From positions 1 to 64,000 of the forward strand of contig JANSYM010000002.1 of NCBI GenBank assembly GCA_024742355.1: a stretch of DNA of 64,000 nt, in the 5' to 3' direction. Every line of letters begins with the position of its first letter. The stretch's first letter is position 1. Under the pieces are notes generated by a model. The model saw nothing but the letters and a program-made list of their open reading frames with translations, searched no databases and was not told the DNA's origin. The position numbers were made by a program, and so were the translations under genes. Positions 26,549-35,852 of the stretch are shown here, in pieces. The stretch is from Hyphomonadaceae bacterium (GTDB lineage: Bacteria > Pseudomonadota > Alphaproteobacteria > Caulobacterales > Hyphomonadaceae).

Positions 26549-27175
26549 ATGTTTGCAAATCCGCTAATTCGATTTGGCATTGGTTTGCCCATCGCGATTA
26601 TCGTAACGCTCGCTTTGTTTCACGTCATGCGCATTGTGATCAGCAACGACTTCGAGGAGCCTGACAATCTCCGCGAGTATAATCTCGAGAGTATTACGCC
26701 TGAGGCGCAGGAAGAGACGGTGTCTCGACGGGCGCGTAGCAAGCCGCGCAAACTCAACAATGCTGACAAGCCACCGCCGCCACCGAAGCTGACGGCAAGC
26801 AAGTCGGATATTGATCTGCCAACGCCAAACATTCAGGGCGCACCGCCAAGTGAGCTTCCACCAACCCGGTTGAATTCACTCGCGATTGATCCTGTTGCGA
26901 TTTCGGACCGCGATGCGCAGCCGATCCGCCCACCAGTGCCGACTTATCCGAGTCGCGCGGCTGAGCGTGGGATCGAGGGGTCATGCGATGTTCGGTTTGA
27001 TGTTGATACGCGCGGCAAGCCTTACAACGTCGAAGCAGACTGCTCGGACCGCGTGTTCAAGCGTGAAGCTGAGCGCGCGGTGAGCCGTGTGGAATTTGCT
27101 CCGAAGATCATTCGAGGGCAGGCGGCTGAACGCCGGAATGTGGTCTATCCACTCGAGTTCACGCTGGCTGACTAA
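26549..27175 (+). CDS. tonB: TonB energy transducer (operon copy)
   Basis: TonB couples the ExbBD motor to outer-membrane receptors. The 208-aa protein has an N-terminal helix (about residues 8-31), a Pro/Lys linker (KPPPPPKL near 74-81) and a C-terminal domain with VPTYPSRAAERGIEGSCDVRFDV and YPLEFTLAD at the end. Two cysteines, C146 and C165, sit 19 residues apart in the TonB fold; the second TonB of the window has a pair with identical spacing, so a disulfide is likely. The operon ends with a terminator just after. Confidence 0.93.
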   Translation: MFANPLIRFGIGLPIAIIVTLALFHVMRIVISNDFEEPDNLREYNLESITPEAQEETVSRRARSKPRKLNNADKPPPPPKLTASKSDIDLPTPNIQGAPPSELPPTRLNSLAIDPVAISDRDAQPIRPPVPTYPSRAAERGIEGSCDVRFDVDTRGKPYNVEADCSDRVFKREAERAVSRVEFAPKIIRGQAAERRNVVYPLEFTLAD

Positions 27176-27197
27176 GAAAATTCCATTTCCAATGGGG

Positions 27198-27230
27198 AAG
27201 GGGAGGTCATTCGATCTCCCCTTTCTTTTT
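27198..27230 (+). terminator. Rho-independent terminator of the exbB-exbD-tonB operon
   Basis: AAGGGGAG and CTCCCCTT pair (extended by GU and UA pairs) and are followed by TCTTTTT. It lies 22 bases after the tonB stop and ends immediately before the promoter of the second tonB. Confidence 0.87.
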
Positions 27231-27233
27231 GTG

Positions 27234-27261
27234 TTGACAATGTTATATAGTTACGTATAGT
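27234..27261 (+). promoter_or_regulatory. Strong sigma70-like promoter of the second tonB, embedded in an imperfect palindrome
   Basis: A perfect TTGACA (27234-27239), a 16-base spacer and TATAGT (27256-27261). The AT-rich stretch 27241-27273 (TGTTA ... TAACA ends) is an imperfect palindrome overlapping the -10 box, a natural place for a repressor. The second tonB starts 26 bases after the -10, with AAAGGAGG before its ATG. This is the most consensus-like promoter in the window. Confidence 0.72.
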
Positions 27262-27287
27262 AATAATGTAACAAAAGGAGGCTGGAG

Positions 27288-27950
27288 ATGTCGACGCTGA
27301 GATCCACGCTAGCGTACCCGGTGCAACATCAGTCAAAACTGAAAAGGCTGAGTGCCGTCGCGATTCCGGCGAGTGTCATCACGGCATCCTTGTTCATGGC
27401 GATGCAAAACCTGGTTGAAGTCGACGACTTTTCTCCTCCCGAGCCGATCGCGTATGAGTTGATTGAGTTTGAGCCAATCGAAATCAATAAACCAGAAATC
27501 ATTCGTGAAACACGTCTGGATCGGCCAAAGGTCATCGATGTGCCACCAAAGGCGCCGCCCTTGGTGAATGAGATAAAGAATATGGATCAAGCGTTTGATG
27601 GGTATTCTGGGACGACGCCCGCCGATTATGGCAAGGCGGAATTCAAGCCAATTTTGCCCGAACGCGTGAGCGCAATTCGAATGAGAGACATCCAACCGAT
27701 AACGCCGCCCGTGCCAATTTACCCACGGCGCGCAGCCGAAAAAGGATTGGAAGGGGATTGTTCGGTGTATTTGGGTGTTTCTGTTCGCGGCGAACCTTTC
27801 AATGTCAACGCAGAGTGCACTCATTACCTGTTTGAAAGTGCGGCGCAAAGAGCGGTCGAGAAAGTCAAATTTGTGCCCCAAATACGTGATGGACTGCCGG
27901 TCACTGTGACAGGTGTGGTCTATCCCCTTGAGTTCCGGCTGGAACCATAA
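27288..27950 (+). CDS. Second TonB-family protein
   Basis: A 220-aa TonB paralogue. It has an N-terminal helix (about residues 23-42), a linker rich in Pro, Glu and Ile rather than a classic Pro-Lys repeat, and a C-terminal domain with VPIYPRRAAEKGLEGDCSVYLGV and VVYPLEFRLEP. The Cys pair has the same 19-residue spacing as in the upstream TonB. It has its own promoter and a terminator upstream, so it is expressed separately from exbBD; this suggests use under a different condition or with particular receptors. Start ATG 27288 follows AAAGGAGG. Confidence 0.88.
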   Translation: MSTLRSTLAYPVQHQSKLKRLSAVAIPASVITASLFMAMQNLVEVDDFSPPEPIAYELIEFEPIEINKPEIIRETRLDRPKVIDVPPKAPPLVNEIKNMDQAFDGYSGTTPADYGKAEFKPILPERVSAIRMRDIQPITPPVPIYPRRAAEKGLEGDCSVYLGVSVRGEPFNVNAECTHYLFESAAQRAVEKVKFVPQIRDGLPVTVTGVVYPLEFRLEP

Positions 27951-28073
27951 GACAGTGCAGGTGTAAAAGTCTGGGAAAATGCTTCAACTATTCGCTTGAA
28001 GCGCTTGAAATCGGAGAGAACTTCCGGTTCAAAGGAATTCAACCGTCAAACCGGCGGAGAGGAGTGAAACAGT

Positions 28074-29453
28074 ATGATCAAGAATATCATGAAAAGTGCA
28101 GCCACAGTTGCCATCATGGTCGCCATGGGGAGTGGTGTCGCGAACGCGCAAGCTTGTGAAGAAACCCAGTTCAGCTCGACCAATGCCGAGAATTATCTGA
28201 CGGCTGAGACCGAACTCATCGTAAATGACAATCCGCAAGCGGCACTCGTGGCGTTAAACGCTCTGAAAGCCCAGGAGTTGAATTGCTACGAAGAAGGGGC
28301 GGCGCTCCGTCTCGGTGCGGCGATCAAGATTGAAACGGAAGACTATGAGGGCGCGGTCCGTGACCTTTTGACCGCAATCGACCGGGGGTACATTCCTCCT
28401 GCAGAACAGAAAACGACCTTCTACAATATCTCGCAGATTTATCTGTCGATCGATAAGAAGGAAGAGGCCCTCGAATATTTCGATAAGTGGATGGCGGCTG
28501 GCGGTGTGCCGGACCGGAATCAGAAGTGGACCCTGGCGGTTCTCTATCAGCAGATGGATCGTTTCCCGGAATCTCTCCGTTGGGCCGAGCAAGTGCTCGC
28601 AGCGGATGGCCCCGGTGCTGAGCGCCAGGTCTATGATTTCCTGATCTTCCTGTACGACAAAACGGGCAACCGCGCGAAGAAGGCCGAGCTGCTCGAATTG
28701 CTGCTGGAACGCGATCCAACGGACACGCAACTCTGGCAGGCCATTGCCGGCGAATACTTCCAGGCGGGCGAAGATCGCAAGGCGTTTGAAGTTCAAAAAG
28801 CCATGTATCTCGGCGGTATGTTGACGACCGAAGAAGAGCTGATGCGCATCGTCAATTTCTACAACTCGTTTGATGTCCCATATGTGGCCGCAAAAACGCT
28901 TGAGAAAGAGATGAACGCGGGTCGGATTTCCAAATCCTATCAGCGCCTCGAATTGCTGGCGAACCTGTACCAGGTGGCGCGTGAGTTCGACCGCGCCATT
29001 CCAGTAATTGAAGAAGCTGCCCGCCTTGCGCCAGATGGCAAGATGTTTGAGCGCCTTGGGCGGTCGTACAGCGAGCTCCAGCAATGGGCTGAAGCCGAAG
29101 ATGCGCTGATCCAGGCCATCAATAAAGGCGGCCTTCAGAATACCGGACTCGCCTGGGTGCTGGTCGGCCAGTCGCGTTACGAGCGCGATGATCGGTCTGG
29201 CGCTCGCGAAGCGTTCCGAAGCGCCAATAATCGCGGCGGACGCGGCTGGCTCGACTTTATGCGGGCTGAAGACAATACCGCGATTGCGCTCGCACGCTTC
29301 GAAATTTTCAACGAAGTGAGCGATTACAAGAAAGAAAAAGAACGCTGCAAGGACCTCGAAGTCATCGGCAATGCGCCGGAGACGTGTCAAACCGTCGACG
29401 AGCGACTGGCCGAAGCTGAAGAGCGACTGGCGGAATTTGATCGCAATACGTGA
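28074..29453 (+). CDS. Secreted TPR-repeat protein linked to the TonB cluster
   Basis: A 459-aa exported protein with a signal peptide (cleavage near GVANAQ, residue 26) and many TPR-like helical repeats, for example YEGAVRDLLTAIDRGYIPP, FYNISQIYLSIDKKEEALEYF and EFDRAIPVIEEAARLAPDG. Large TPR proteins regularly close DUF3450-exbB-exbD-tonB clusters in marine proteobacteria; their function is not established. GGAGAGGAG before ATG 28074 is a strong ribosome site. A good terminator follows. No catalytic motif is seen. Confidence 0.85.
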   Translation: MIKNIMKSAATVAIMVAMGSGVANAQACEETQFSSTNAENYLTAETELIVNDNPQAALVALNALKAQELNCYEEGAALRLGAAIKIETEDYEGAVRDLLTAIDRGYIPPAEQKTTFYNISQIYLSIDKKEEALEYFDKWMAAGGVPDRNQKWTLAVLYQQMDRFPESLRWAEQVLAADGPGAERQVYDFLIFLYDKTGNRAKKAELLELLLERDPTDTQLWQAIAGEYFQAGEDRKAFEVQKAMYLGGMLTTEEELMRIVNFYNSFDVPYVAAKTLEKEMNAGRISKSYQRLELLANLYQVAREFDRAIPVIEEAARLAPDGKMFERLGRSYSELQQWAEAEDALIQAINKGGLQNTGLAWVLVGQSRYERDDRSGAREAFRSANNRGGRGWLDFMRAEDNTAIALARFEIFNEVSDYKKEKERCKDLEVIGNAPETCQTVDERLAEAEERLAEFDRNT

Positions 29454-29475
29454 TCCTGTTCTAACTCCAATCTTC

Positions 29476-29510
29476 AGCCCCGGACTTCACGGTCCGGGGC
29501 TTGTTGTTTT
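29476..29510 (+). terminator. Rho-independent terminator of the TPR gene
   Basis: A 10-bp inverted repeat AGCCCCGGAC / GTCCGGGGCT with a 6-base loop, followed by TGTTGTTTT. It ends the TonB-associated region before the AST operon. Confidence 0.88.
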
Positions 29511-29535
29511 AGCGAAAGCGTGAAACCAAGACGAA

Positions 29536-30792
29536 ATGGTCAATCTCAGTCAAAAAACTTCTGAAGATGATGCGATCTGCGAACGCGTATCAGACCTTCA
29601 GACCGTCATGCAGTCGCGTACGTTCGAGTGGGCGAGAATCAATACAGGCAGCTGGAATCGTGCGGGTCTCGATGGCCTTGCGCCAAAGCTTGGTGACGCT
29701 TTCAGCGCGCTGGATGCTGATATTGAACTGATCGCCACCGATCCGTTCGAGAAAGTCTCAAATAACGGTCAGGTTGAAGCCTTTGAAACGGGGCCCGTCA
29801 TTCGCATTTCGTCACGCCCCGATGCCGACATGCAGATTATCATGAGCGGGCATTACGATACCGTGTTCCCGCCTGAAACTTTTGATGCGATCACAGATAT
29901 TGGGGATGACAAATTCAACGGTCCGGGCCTGGCGGATATGAAAGGCGGCTTGTCAGTCATGTTGGGCGCCCTGCAAGCCTTCGAGGCGGGGCCGCTCAAG
30001 GATAAGGTGGGTTATCAGATCGTCGTGACACCTGATGAAGAGACCGGCAATTTTGCGAGCGCGCCGTTTTTGACCAAAGCAGCGCAGTCCGGCGCAATGA
30101 TCGGTATGACGTATGAGCCGTGCATGGATACTGGTGCCATGTCAGGCGGCCGCAAAGGGTCTGCGGTGTTTGATGTCGTCCTTCACGGACGCTCCGCACA
30201 TGCAGGACGTGCCAAAGAAGAAGGCCGCAGCGCCGTGGAAGCTGCTGCGGCCATGGTCGTGCAGCTCGAGCAGCTCAACGGGCAGCGCGAGGGCGTCACT
30301 TTCAATGTCGGCTCCATTGATGGCGGCAGCGCCGTCAACATTGTGCCTGATCTCGCAATTGTGCGCTTCGGCGCGCGCGCGCCGGATGCCGAAGCGGCAG
30401 CCTGGGCAACGAGCCAGGTTGAAAAATTACTGGAGGCCGCTCGCGATCTGGACGGTATTTCCGGCCACATGCATGGCGGTTTCTATCGCCCACCCAAACC
30501 GAGAAATGCGGCGCAGGACGCTTTATTCAATGCCGTGTCCGAAACCGGAAAAGCCATTGGACTGGAGCTGGAATTTGTCGACACGGGCGGTGTTTGCGAG
30601 GGCAATAATATCTTCGCTGCAGGCGTGCCGAATGTTGATACACTGGGTGTCATGGGTGGACGTATCCACTCGGATGAGGAGTATGTGGTGATGTCGAGTT
30701 TTGTCGAACGCGCTCAGCTATCGGCATTGCTCCTGAATCGTATTGCAGACGGGCGGCTGGACGCTCGAAAAATCAAGGCGCTGATGGGATGA
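29536..30792 (+). CDS. M20-family metallohydrolase of the arginine succinyltransferase operon
   Basis: A 418-aa di-zinc hydrolase with a lid domain. Metal and catalytic residues are all visible: H106 and D108 (SGHYDTVFPP), D134 (GPGLADMKGG), E168/E169 (TPDEETG), E194 (YEPCM) and a late His in MGGRIHSDEEY. The M20 family includes ArgE, DapE and carboxypeptidase G2. It is the first gene of the M20-astA-astD-astB operon and overlaps astA by ATGA. Since DapE removes a succinyl group, this enzyme may do the final desuccinylation normally done by AstE (M14 family), which is missing here; alternatively it is an aminoacylase feeding the pathway. Confidence 0.87.
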   Translation: MVNLSQKTSEDDAICERVSDLQTVMQSRTFEWARINTGSWNRAGLDGLAPKLGDAFSALDADIELIATDPFEKVSNNGQVEAFETGPVIRISSRPDADMQIIMSGHYDTVFPPETFDAITDIGDDKFNGPGLADMKGGLSVMLGALQAFEAGPLKDKVGYQIVVTPDEETGNFASAPFLTKAAQSGAMIGMTYEPCMDTGAMSGGRKGSAVFDVVLHGRSAHAGRAKEEGRSAVEAAAAMVVQLEQLNGQREGVTFNVGSIDGGSAVNIVPDLAIVRFGARAPDAEAAAWATSQVEKLLEAARDLDGISGHMHGGFYRPPKPRNAAQDALFNAVSETGKAIGLELEFVDTGGVCEGNNIFAAGVPNVDTLGVMGGRIHSDEEYVVMSSFVERAQLSALLLNRIADGRLDARKIKALMG

Positions 30793-31811
30793 AGTCTCCA
30801 TATGTAATGAGGCCTGCGGAGCTGTCGGATTTTGACGCGCTGCGCTCGATGGCCGTGGAATCGGGCCCGGGATTCACGTCCTTGCCGGTCGATGAAGACA
30901 TTTTGCGAAAGCGATTGCTGAAATCTGTCGATTCGTTTGCCGGCCGGATTGAGCAACCGGAACTCGGCAAGTATCTGATGATGCTTGAAAATGTCGAAAC
31001 CGGCGAAATTGGCGGATGCAGTGCTGTAAAATGCGGCGTGGGCATCAACTCGCCCTTCTTCAACTACCGCATCATTACCCTCGCACAGGCCAGCCAGGAG
31101 GCCGATCGGCGCTTCGACATGGATGCTCTGATCCTGACCAATGAATTTGTCGGTTGCACCGAGGTTGGCACGCTGTTTCTGCGCCCGGAGCATCGCGGCG
31201 CCGGGGTCGGACGCCTGTTGGCGCAATGTCGCTACCTGTTGATGTCCACGCGGCCCGAATGGTTTGGCGAGAAGATTATCGCTGAACTGCGGGGTGTCGT
31301 GTCTCACGATGGCGAAACACCGTTCTGGGAGTGTTTGGGACGCCAGTTCTTTCGGATGTCCTTTCCTGAGGCCGATTATTTGTCGGCGACGACGGACAAT
31401 CAGTTCATTCTCGACCTGATGCCGAAATACCCGATCTATGTGGACCTGTTGCCGAATGAGGCGCGCGAGGTGATCGGACGCTGTCACTCTGATGGCGTGC
31501 CGGCGTTCAAGCTTCTCGAGTGGGAAGGCTTTGAGTTCGAGCGCGTGGTCGATATTTTTGATGGCGGGCCAATCATGCAGGCATCCCGCGATATGATCCG
31601 GACGTCGCGTGAAAGCAAGATCATGGAGCTGGAGGTTGGCGACGCGACCGGAGAAAGCGGGATTGTCGCGCGGACAGACCTTGAAGATTATCGCGCCTCT
31701 CTCATCGAAGGCGCCGTCATGGGCGAACAGAGATTTATGACGAGTGCGGAAACGCTTGAAAAACTTAAACTGAAACGGGGCGATAAAGCCCGCATTTGGC
31801 TCAGGAGCTGA
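30789..31811 (+). CDS. astA: Arginine N-succinyltransferase
   Basis: AstA transfers succinyl from succinyl-CoA to arginine, the first step of the AST pathway of arginine catabolism. The 340-aa protein matches the family: MRPAELSDFDALRSMAVESG at the N-terminus, the GNAT-like LFLRPEHRGAGVGRLLAQCRYL at about residues 126-147, and the AstA-specific FWECLGRQFFRMSFPEADYLS. ATG 30789 overlaps the M20 stop. It is 1 bp upstream of the astD start, so the operon is tightly coupled. Confidence 0.95.
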   Translation: MKSPYVMRPAELSDFDALRSMAVESGPGFTSLPVDEDILRKRLLKSVDSFAGRIEQPELGKYLMMLENVETGEIGGCSAVKCGVGINSPFFNYRIITLAQASQEADRRFDMDALILTNEFVGCTEVGTLFLRPEHRGAGVGRLLAQCRYLLMSTRPEWFGEKIIAELRGVVSHDGETPFWECLGRQFFRMSFPEADYLSATTDNQFILDLMPKYPIYVDLLPNEAREVIGRCHSDGVPAFKLLEWEGFEFERVVDIFDGGPIMQASRDMIRTSRESKIMELEVGDATGESGIVARTDLEDYRASLIEGAVMGEQRFMTSAETLEKLKLKRGDKARIWLRS

Positions 31812-31812
31812 C

Positions 31813-33267
31813 ATGGCCAAGAGTGTCTACATCAACGGACGCTGGAGTGATGGTGCAGATGACTGGTTTGAAAAAACCAATCCTGCGAACGGAGAAACAA
31901 GCTGGGACGGACAGGCGAGCAGTCCCGAGCAGGTTGCTGAAGCTACGCGCGCCGCGCGTGATGCCCAGGCCGATTGGGCGCGGCGCCCGCAGCATGACCG
32001 GACGACCATTCTTGAACGCTATGCCGAAGAGATCACCAAGCGCTCGGATGCCATCGCCGCCGCCATTAGTAGTGACATGGGCAAGACTGCCTGGGAGGCA
32101 AACGGCGAAGCGGGAGCTATGGCGGCGAAAGTCGGCATCTCCATAAAAGCCCAGGTTGAGCGGGCAGGCACATCCTATTCCGAGGCAGCATTCGGCTCGA
32201 TGCATCTCACTCACCGCCCGCACGGTGTCATGGCGGTATTTGGGCCGTTCAACTTTCCGGGACATCTTCCCAATGGTCACATCGTGCCGGCCTTGCTGGC
32301 TGGGAATACGTGTGTCTTCAAACCGTCTGAACTGGCGCCATCGGTCGCGCAAATCATGGCAGAGGCGTTCGCGGAAGCGGGCCTGCCTGACGGCGTTCTG
32401 AACGTCGTCCAGGGTGGCCGCGATACGGGGGCCGCGCTGCTCGATGGTGACATTAATGGATTGCTGTTCACCGGTTCGGCACAAACGGGTCTGTTCTTTC
32501 ACAAGCATTTTGCTGGCCGACCAGAAGTCATATTGGCGCTCGAGATGGGCGGCAACAATCCGCTCATCGTCTGGGATCCAGCTGAGGTCGAGTCGGCTGC
32601 CGACATCGCAGCCCAGTCCGCGTTTCTGACAACCGGGCAGCGCTGCTCCTGTGCGCGCCGTGTTATTCTGCCGAAGGGCAAGTGGGGCGATCAAGTCGTC
32701 GATGCGATAATTGAGCGCGCAAAGAAGCTGAAAATCGGAGACGCTTCAGACGCAGAGGCGTTTATGGGACCGCTCGTATCTGAGCAGGCTGCGCAAAATG
32801 CGACCGATTTCCAGATGATGCTGTCCAAGAAGGGCGGCAAGTCTTTGCGGCGATTGAAGCGCATGGATCGCGGCGGCGGTTTTGTGACGGCGGGCGTGAT
32901 CGATGTCACAGAAGCGAACGATATCCCTGACGAGGAACTGTTTGGTCCGCTCATGCAGGTCATCCGTGTCGATGATTTCGATGAAGCCATCACCCGCGCA
33001 AATGATACCCGGTACGGCTTGTCCGGCGGCTTGATCAGCGATGATGATGCGCTCTGGCTGCGCGCGCATGCAGAGATGAAAGCTGGTATCCTCAACCGGA
33101 ACCGACCTACGGCTGGCGCCAGCGGGGCGATGCCTTTCGGTGGCCCTGGCCTGTCCGGCAATTTCCGGCCTGGCGCTTACTATGCCGCCGACTATTGCGC
33201 CTGGCCACAAGCCAGCCAGGTCTCCGATGAGGCGACAAGGCTTGGCGCAATCGGTTTCCCGAAGTAG
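31813..33267 (+). CDS. astD: N-succinylglutamate 5-semialdehyde dehydrogenase
   Basis: AstD oxidises succinylglutamate semialdehyde to succinylglutamate with NAD. The 484-aa aldehyde dehydrogenase has PFNFPGHLPNGHIVPALLAGN, LFTGSAQTG, the general-base Glu in LALEMGGNNPL and the catalytic Cys in TGQRCSCARR. NRPTAGASGAMPFGG near the C-terminus is typical of AstD. It begins one base after astA. A 111-bp gap with a small GGGCGT/ACGCCC hairpin follows before astB. Confidence 0.95.
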   Translation: MAKSVYINGRWSDGADDWFEKTNPANGETSWDGQASSPEQVAEATRAARDAQADWARRPQHDRTTILERYAEEITKRSDAIAAAISSDMGKTAWEANGEAGAMAAKVGISIKAQVERAGTSYSEAAFGSMHLTHRPHGVMAVFGPFNFPGHLPNGHIVPALLAGNTCVFKPSELAPSVAQIMAEAFAEAGLPDGVLNVVQGGRDTGAALLDGDINGLLFTGSAQTGLFFHKHFAGRPEVILALEMGGNNPLIVWDPAEVESAADIAAQSAFLTTGQRCSCARRVILPKGKWGDQVVDAIIERAKKLKIGDASDAEAFMGPLVSEQAAQNATDFQMMLSKKGGKSLRRLKRMDRGGGFVTAGVIDVTEANDIPDEELFGPLMQVIRVDDFDEAITRANDTRYGLSGGLISDDDALWLRAHAEMKAGILNRNRPTAGASGAMPFGGPGLSGNFRPGAYYAADYCAWPQASQVSDEATRLGAIGFPK

Positions 33268-33378
33268 AGAGCCAGATTCCTATTCAGCCGCGCCCTGAGC
33301 CTGTTGAGACGCGCTGCTGACCCAATCCGTTCGGGCGTAAAGGACACGCCCTTCAACAGGCACAAGGCAGGGGTTCCC

Positions 33379-34707
33379 ATGTCTTCAACTGAAACTCTGG
33401 AAGTCAATTTCGACGGCCTGATTGGCCCAAGTCACAATTATGGCGGGATGTCAGACGGCAATCTTGCCAGTCAGACCAATGCTGGCGATGTCTCCAATCC
33501 GCGCGAAGCGGCGCTGCAAGGCCTTGAAAAGATGCGCATGCTCGTGCGCGCGGGATTTGTTCAGGGCGTGTTGCCGCCGCTGGAGCGGCCGAATCTCGGA
33601 TTTCTGGTGGATGCGGGTTTTGGGGGCTCTGATGCAGATATCGTCGCAGCAGCGGCCAAGAACGCGCCTGCTTTATTGAAGTCTGCCTACTCGGCAAGTT
33701 CAATGTGGACGGCCAATGCGGCGACTATTTCACCTTCTGCCGATACGCAGGACGGACGGTTGCACCTGACCGCTGCGAACTTGTCTTCGATGCTGCACCG
33801 GTCGATTGAGCATCCTGAAACCACAGCATCGCTCGCATCGATATTCGAAGATGAAGAGGCGTTTGCCGTGCACGCTGCGCTGCCTATGCACGCAGACTTT
33901 GCCGATGAAGGCGCCGCCAACCATGTTCGCCTGAGCGCCCAACACGGTGAGTCTGGTGTTGAGCTTTTTGTATATGGTCGGGAAGCCGGTGAAAGCGTAA
34001 ACGGTTTTCCGGCTCGGCAGACGCGACTTGCGTGCGATGCAGTCGTTTGGTCACATGGATTGAATGATAAGCGCACCGTGCTTGCGCGTCAGTCTAAGAC
34101 GGCAATCAATGCGGGAGCGTTCCACAATGACGTGGTCTGTGTCGGAACGCTCGACACGCTGTTTTTCCATGAGCACGCGTTTGAGGACACGCAAACCACG
34201 TTGAGTGATTTGCGCAAGGCCGCTGAAGGCCTGTTCGAATTGAAACCCGTCATGGTGCCAGACGCAGAGGTGCCGCTTGCTGACGCCATCAAGTCTTATT
34301 TGTTCAACTCACAACTCCTGCAATGGCCGGGCGAAGACCGACTGGTTCTGCTGGCGCCGATGGAGACGCAGGAAACAGCTTCAACGCGTGCCTATTGCGA
34401 GCGTCTCGTTCAAGGCAACGGACCGATCGGGCGGGTGCAATATGTCGATGTGCGCCAATCTATGCGCAATGGCGGCGGGCCTGCTTGCTTGCGCTTGCGT
34501 GTCGTGATGACGCCTGAAGAACGTGCCGCCTGTCATCAGGGCGTGTTGCTCGATGAAGCCCGAATTGATGCGCTGCAGGCAGTTGTGCGCGATACCTATC
34601 GCGACCGACTCGCCACAGCAGATTTGGCGGATCCAGCATTCGTGAACGAGTGTCTGATAGCGCGAGAAGGCCTGTTGCGCGTATTGGATCTGGAGAAACT
34701 GATCTAG
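33379..34707 (+). CDS. astB: N-succinylarginine dihydrolase
   Basis: AstB converts N-succinylarginine to N-succinylornithine, CO2 and two ammonia. The 442-aa protein begins with [20 protein letters not shown], diagnostic of the family, and has the catalytic Cys region [13 protein letters not shown] near the C-terminus. ATG 33379 with GCAGGGG upstream was preferred over the longer track start. The following tgt begins with GTG sharing one base with the astB TAG. The transaminase gene astC is not in the window. Confidence 0.95.
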   Translation: MSSTETLEVNFDGLIGPSHNYGGMSDGNLASQTNAGDVSNPREAALQGLEKMRMLVRAGFVQGVLPPLERPNLGFLVDAGFGGSDADIVAAAAKNAPALLKSAYSASSMWTANAATISPSADTQDGRLHLTAANLSSMLHRSIEHPETTASLASIFEDEEAFAVHAALPMHADFADEGAANHVRLSAQHGESGVELFVYGREAGESVNGFPARQTRLACDAVVWSHGLNDKRTVLARQSKTAINAGAFHNDVVCVGTLDTLFFHEHAFEDTQTTLSDLRKAAEGLFELKPVMVPDAEVPLADAIKSYLFNSQLLQWPGEDRLVLLAPMETQETASTRAYCERLVQGNGPIGRVQYVDVRQSMRNGGGPACLRLRVVMTPEERAACHQGVLLDEARIDALQAVVRDTYRDRLATADLADPAFVNECLIAREGLLRVLDLEKLI

Positions 34708-35852
34708 TGGCCACGTTTGATTTCTCTATCCACGCCACGAGCGGCGCGGCCCGTGCCGGTGTCCTGAAGACACCGCGCGGGGACATCCGCACGCCCGCCT
34801 TCATGCCGGTCGGCACGGCGGGCACTGTGAAGGCGCTTTATATGGATCAGGTCAAGCAGACCGGCGCCGATATCATTCTGGGTAATACGTATCATCTAAT
34901 GCTGCGGCCAGGCGCAGAACGCGTAAAACGCCTGGGCGGCTTGCACGCCTTCTCGAAATGGTCGGGCCCGATGCTGACCGATAGCGGCGGTTTCCAGGTC
35001 TGGTCACTGTCCCAACTGCGCAAGATGGACGCTGATGGCGTCACGTTTCGCAGCCATATTGATGGTTCAGAGCATCGCCTCACGCCAGCGCGCAGCATTG
35101 AGATCCAAGCCGATCTCCTGGGTGCCGATATCTCCATGCAACTGGATGAATGCACGGACTATCCATGCACGCATGAGGCAGCCGAGGCGTCGATGCGATT
35201 GTCGCTGGATTGGGGCGCACGCTCGCTGGAAGCTTTCGGGGAACGCGAACGTCAGACCTTGTTCGGCATCGTTCAGGGCTCGAATTATCCCGACCTTCGC
35301 GAGGCGTCGGCTAAAGCGGTTGCGACGCAGGGATTTGGCGGCATAGCGCTGGGCGGGCTCGCCGTCGGTGAGGGGCATGATCAAATGTGCCGCACGATCG
35401 ATATGACCGTTCCGCATCTGCCCAATGCGTTCCCACGCTATGTCATGGGCGTCGGCAAGCCGATTGATCTGGTTGAAGCCGTCGCGCGCGGAATCGATAT
35501 GTTTGATTGCGTCCTGCCAACCCGTGCGGGACGCCACGGCCAGGCCTGGACCTGGGACGGGCCGATCAATCTCAAGAATGCCCGTTTTGCCGAAGATCTA
35601 GCTCCGCTCGATGACGCGGTGGATTGCCCTGCCAGTCAGGACTTTTCCCGCGCTTATCTGCACCATCTGGTCAGGTCTGGAGAATATCTCGGCTCAATGG
35701 TGTTGAGTTGGCACAATATCGCGTTCTTCCAGGCCCTGATGCAGCAGCTGCGAGTGTCGATTGCGGACGGCACGTTTGGCGACTTGCGCGAACAACTGTC
35801 GACTCGCTGGGCGCGAACCAAATCAAAACCGCGGACCGAGTCTGCGTCCTAG
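34707..35852 (+). CDS. tgt: tRNA-guanine transglycosylase with a degenerate zinc site
   Basis: Tgt exchanges guanine 34 for preQ1 in Asp, Asn, His and Tyr tRNAs. The 381-aa protein has the general acid/base Asp92 ([12 protein letters not shown]), C149 (LDECTDYP), GGLAVGE and the nucleophile Asp267 ([13 protein letters not shown]). The zinc motif normally written C-x-C-x2-C ... H is here V305-D-C307-P-A-S310 ... H336: spacing is kept but the first and third Cys are Val and Ser. GTG 34707 overlaps the astB stop by one base; GGAG lies 11 bases upstream. The longer track start lies inside astB. It converges with the lipoprotein gene, sharing CTAG. Confidence 0.93.
   Translation: MATFDFSIHATSGAARAGVLKTPRGDIRTPAFMPVGTAGTVKALYMDQVKQTGADIILGNTYHLMLRPGAERVKRLGGLHAFSKWSGPMLTDSGGFQVWSLSQLRKMDADGVTFRSHIDGSEHRLTPARSIEIQADLLGADISMQLDECTDYPCTHEAAEASMRLSLDWGARSLEAFGERERQTLFGIVQGSNYPDLREASAKAVATQGFGGIALGGLAVGEGHDQMCRTIDMTVPHLPNAFPRYVMGVGKPIDLVEAVARGIDMFDCVLPTRAGRHGQAWTWDGPINLKNARFAEDLAPLDDAVDCPASQDFSRAYLHHLVRSGEYLGSMVLSWHNIAFFQALMQQLRVSIADGTFGDLREQLSTRWARTKSKPRTESAS

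Noticed and set aside
28254-29390. A 378-aa minus-strand ORF opposite the TPR gene
   Set aside because: Shadow frame of a GC-rich gene with a signal peptide, TPRs, ribosome site and terminator on the other strand.
30714-31820. A 368-aa minus-strand ORF over astA
   Set aside because: Antisense to a complete astA with family motifs.
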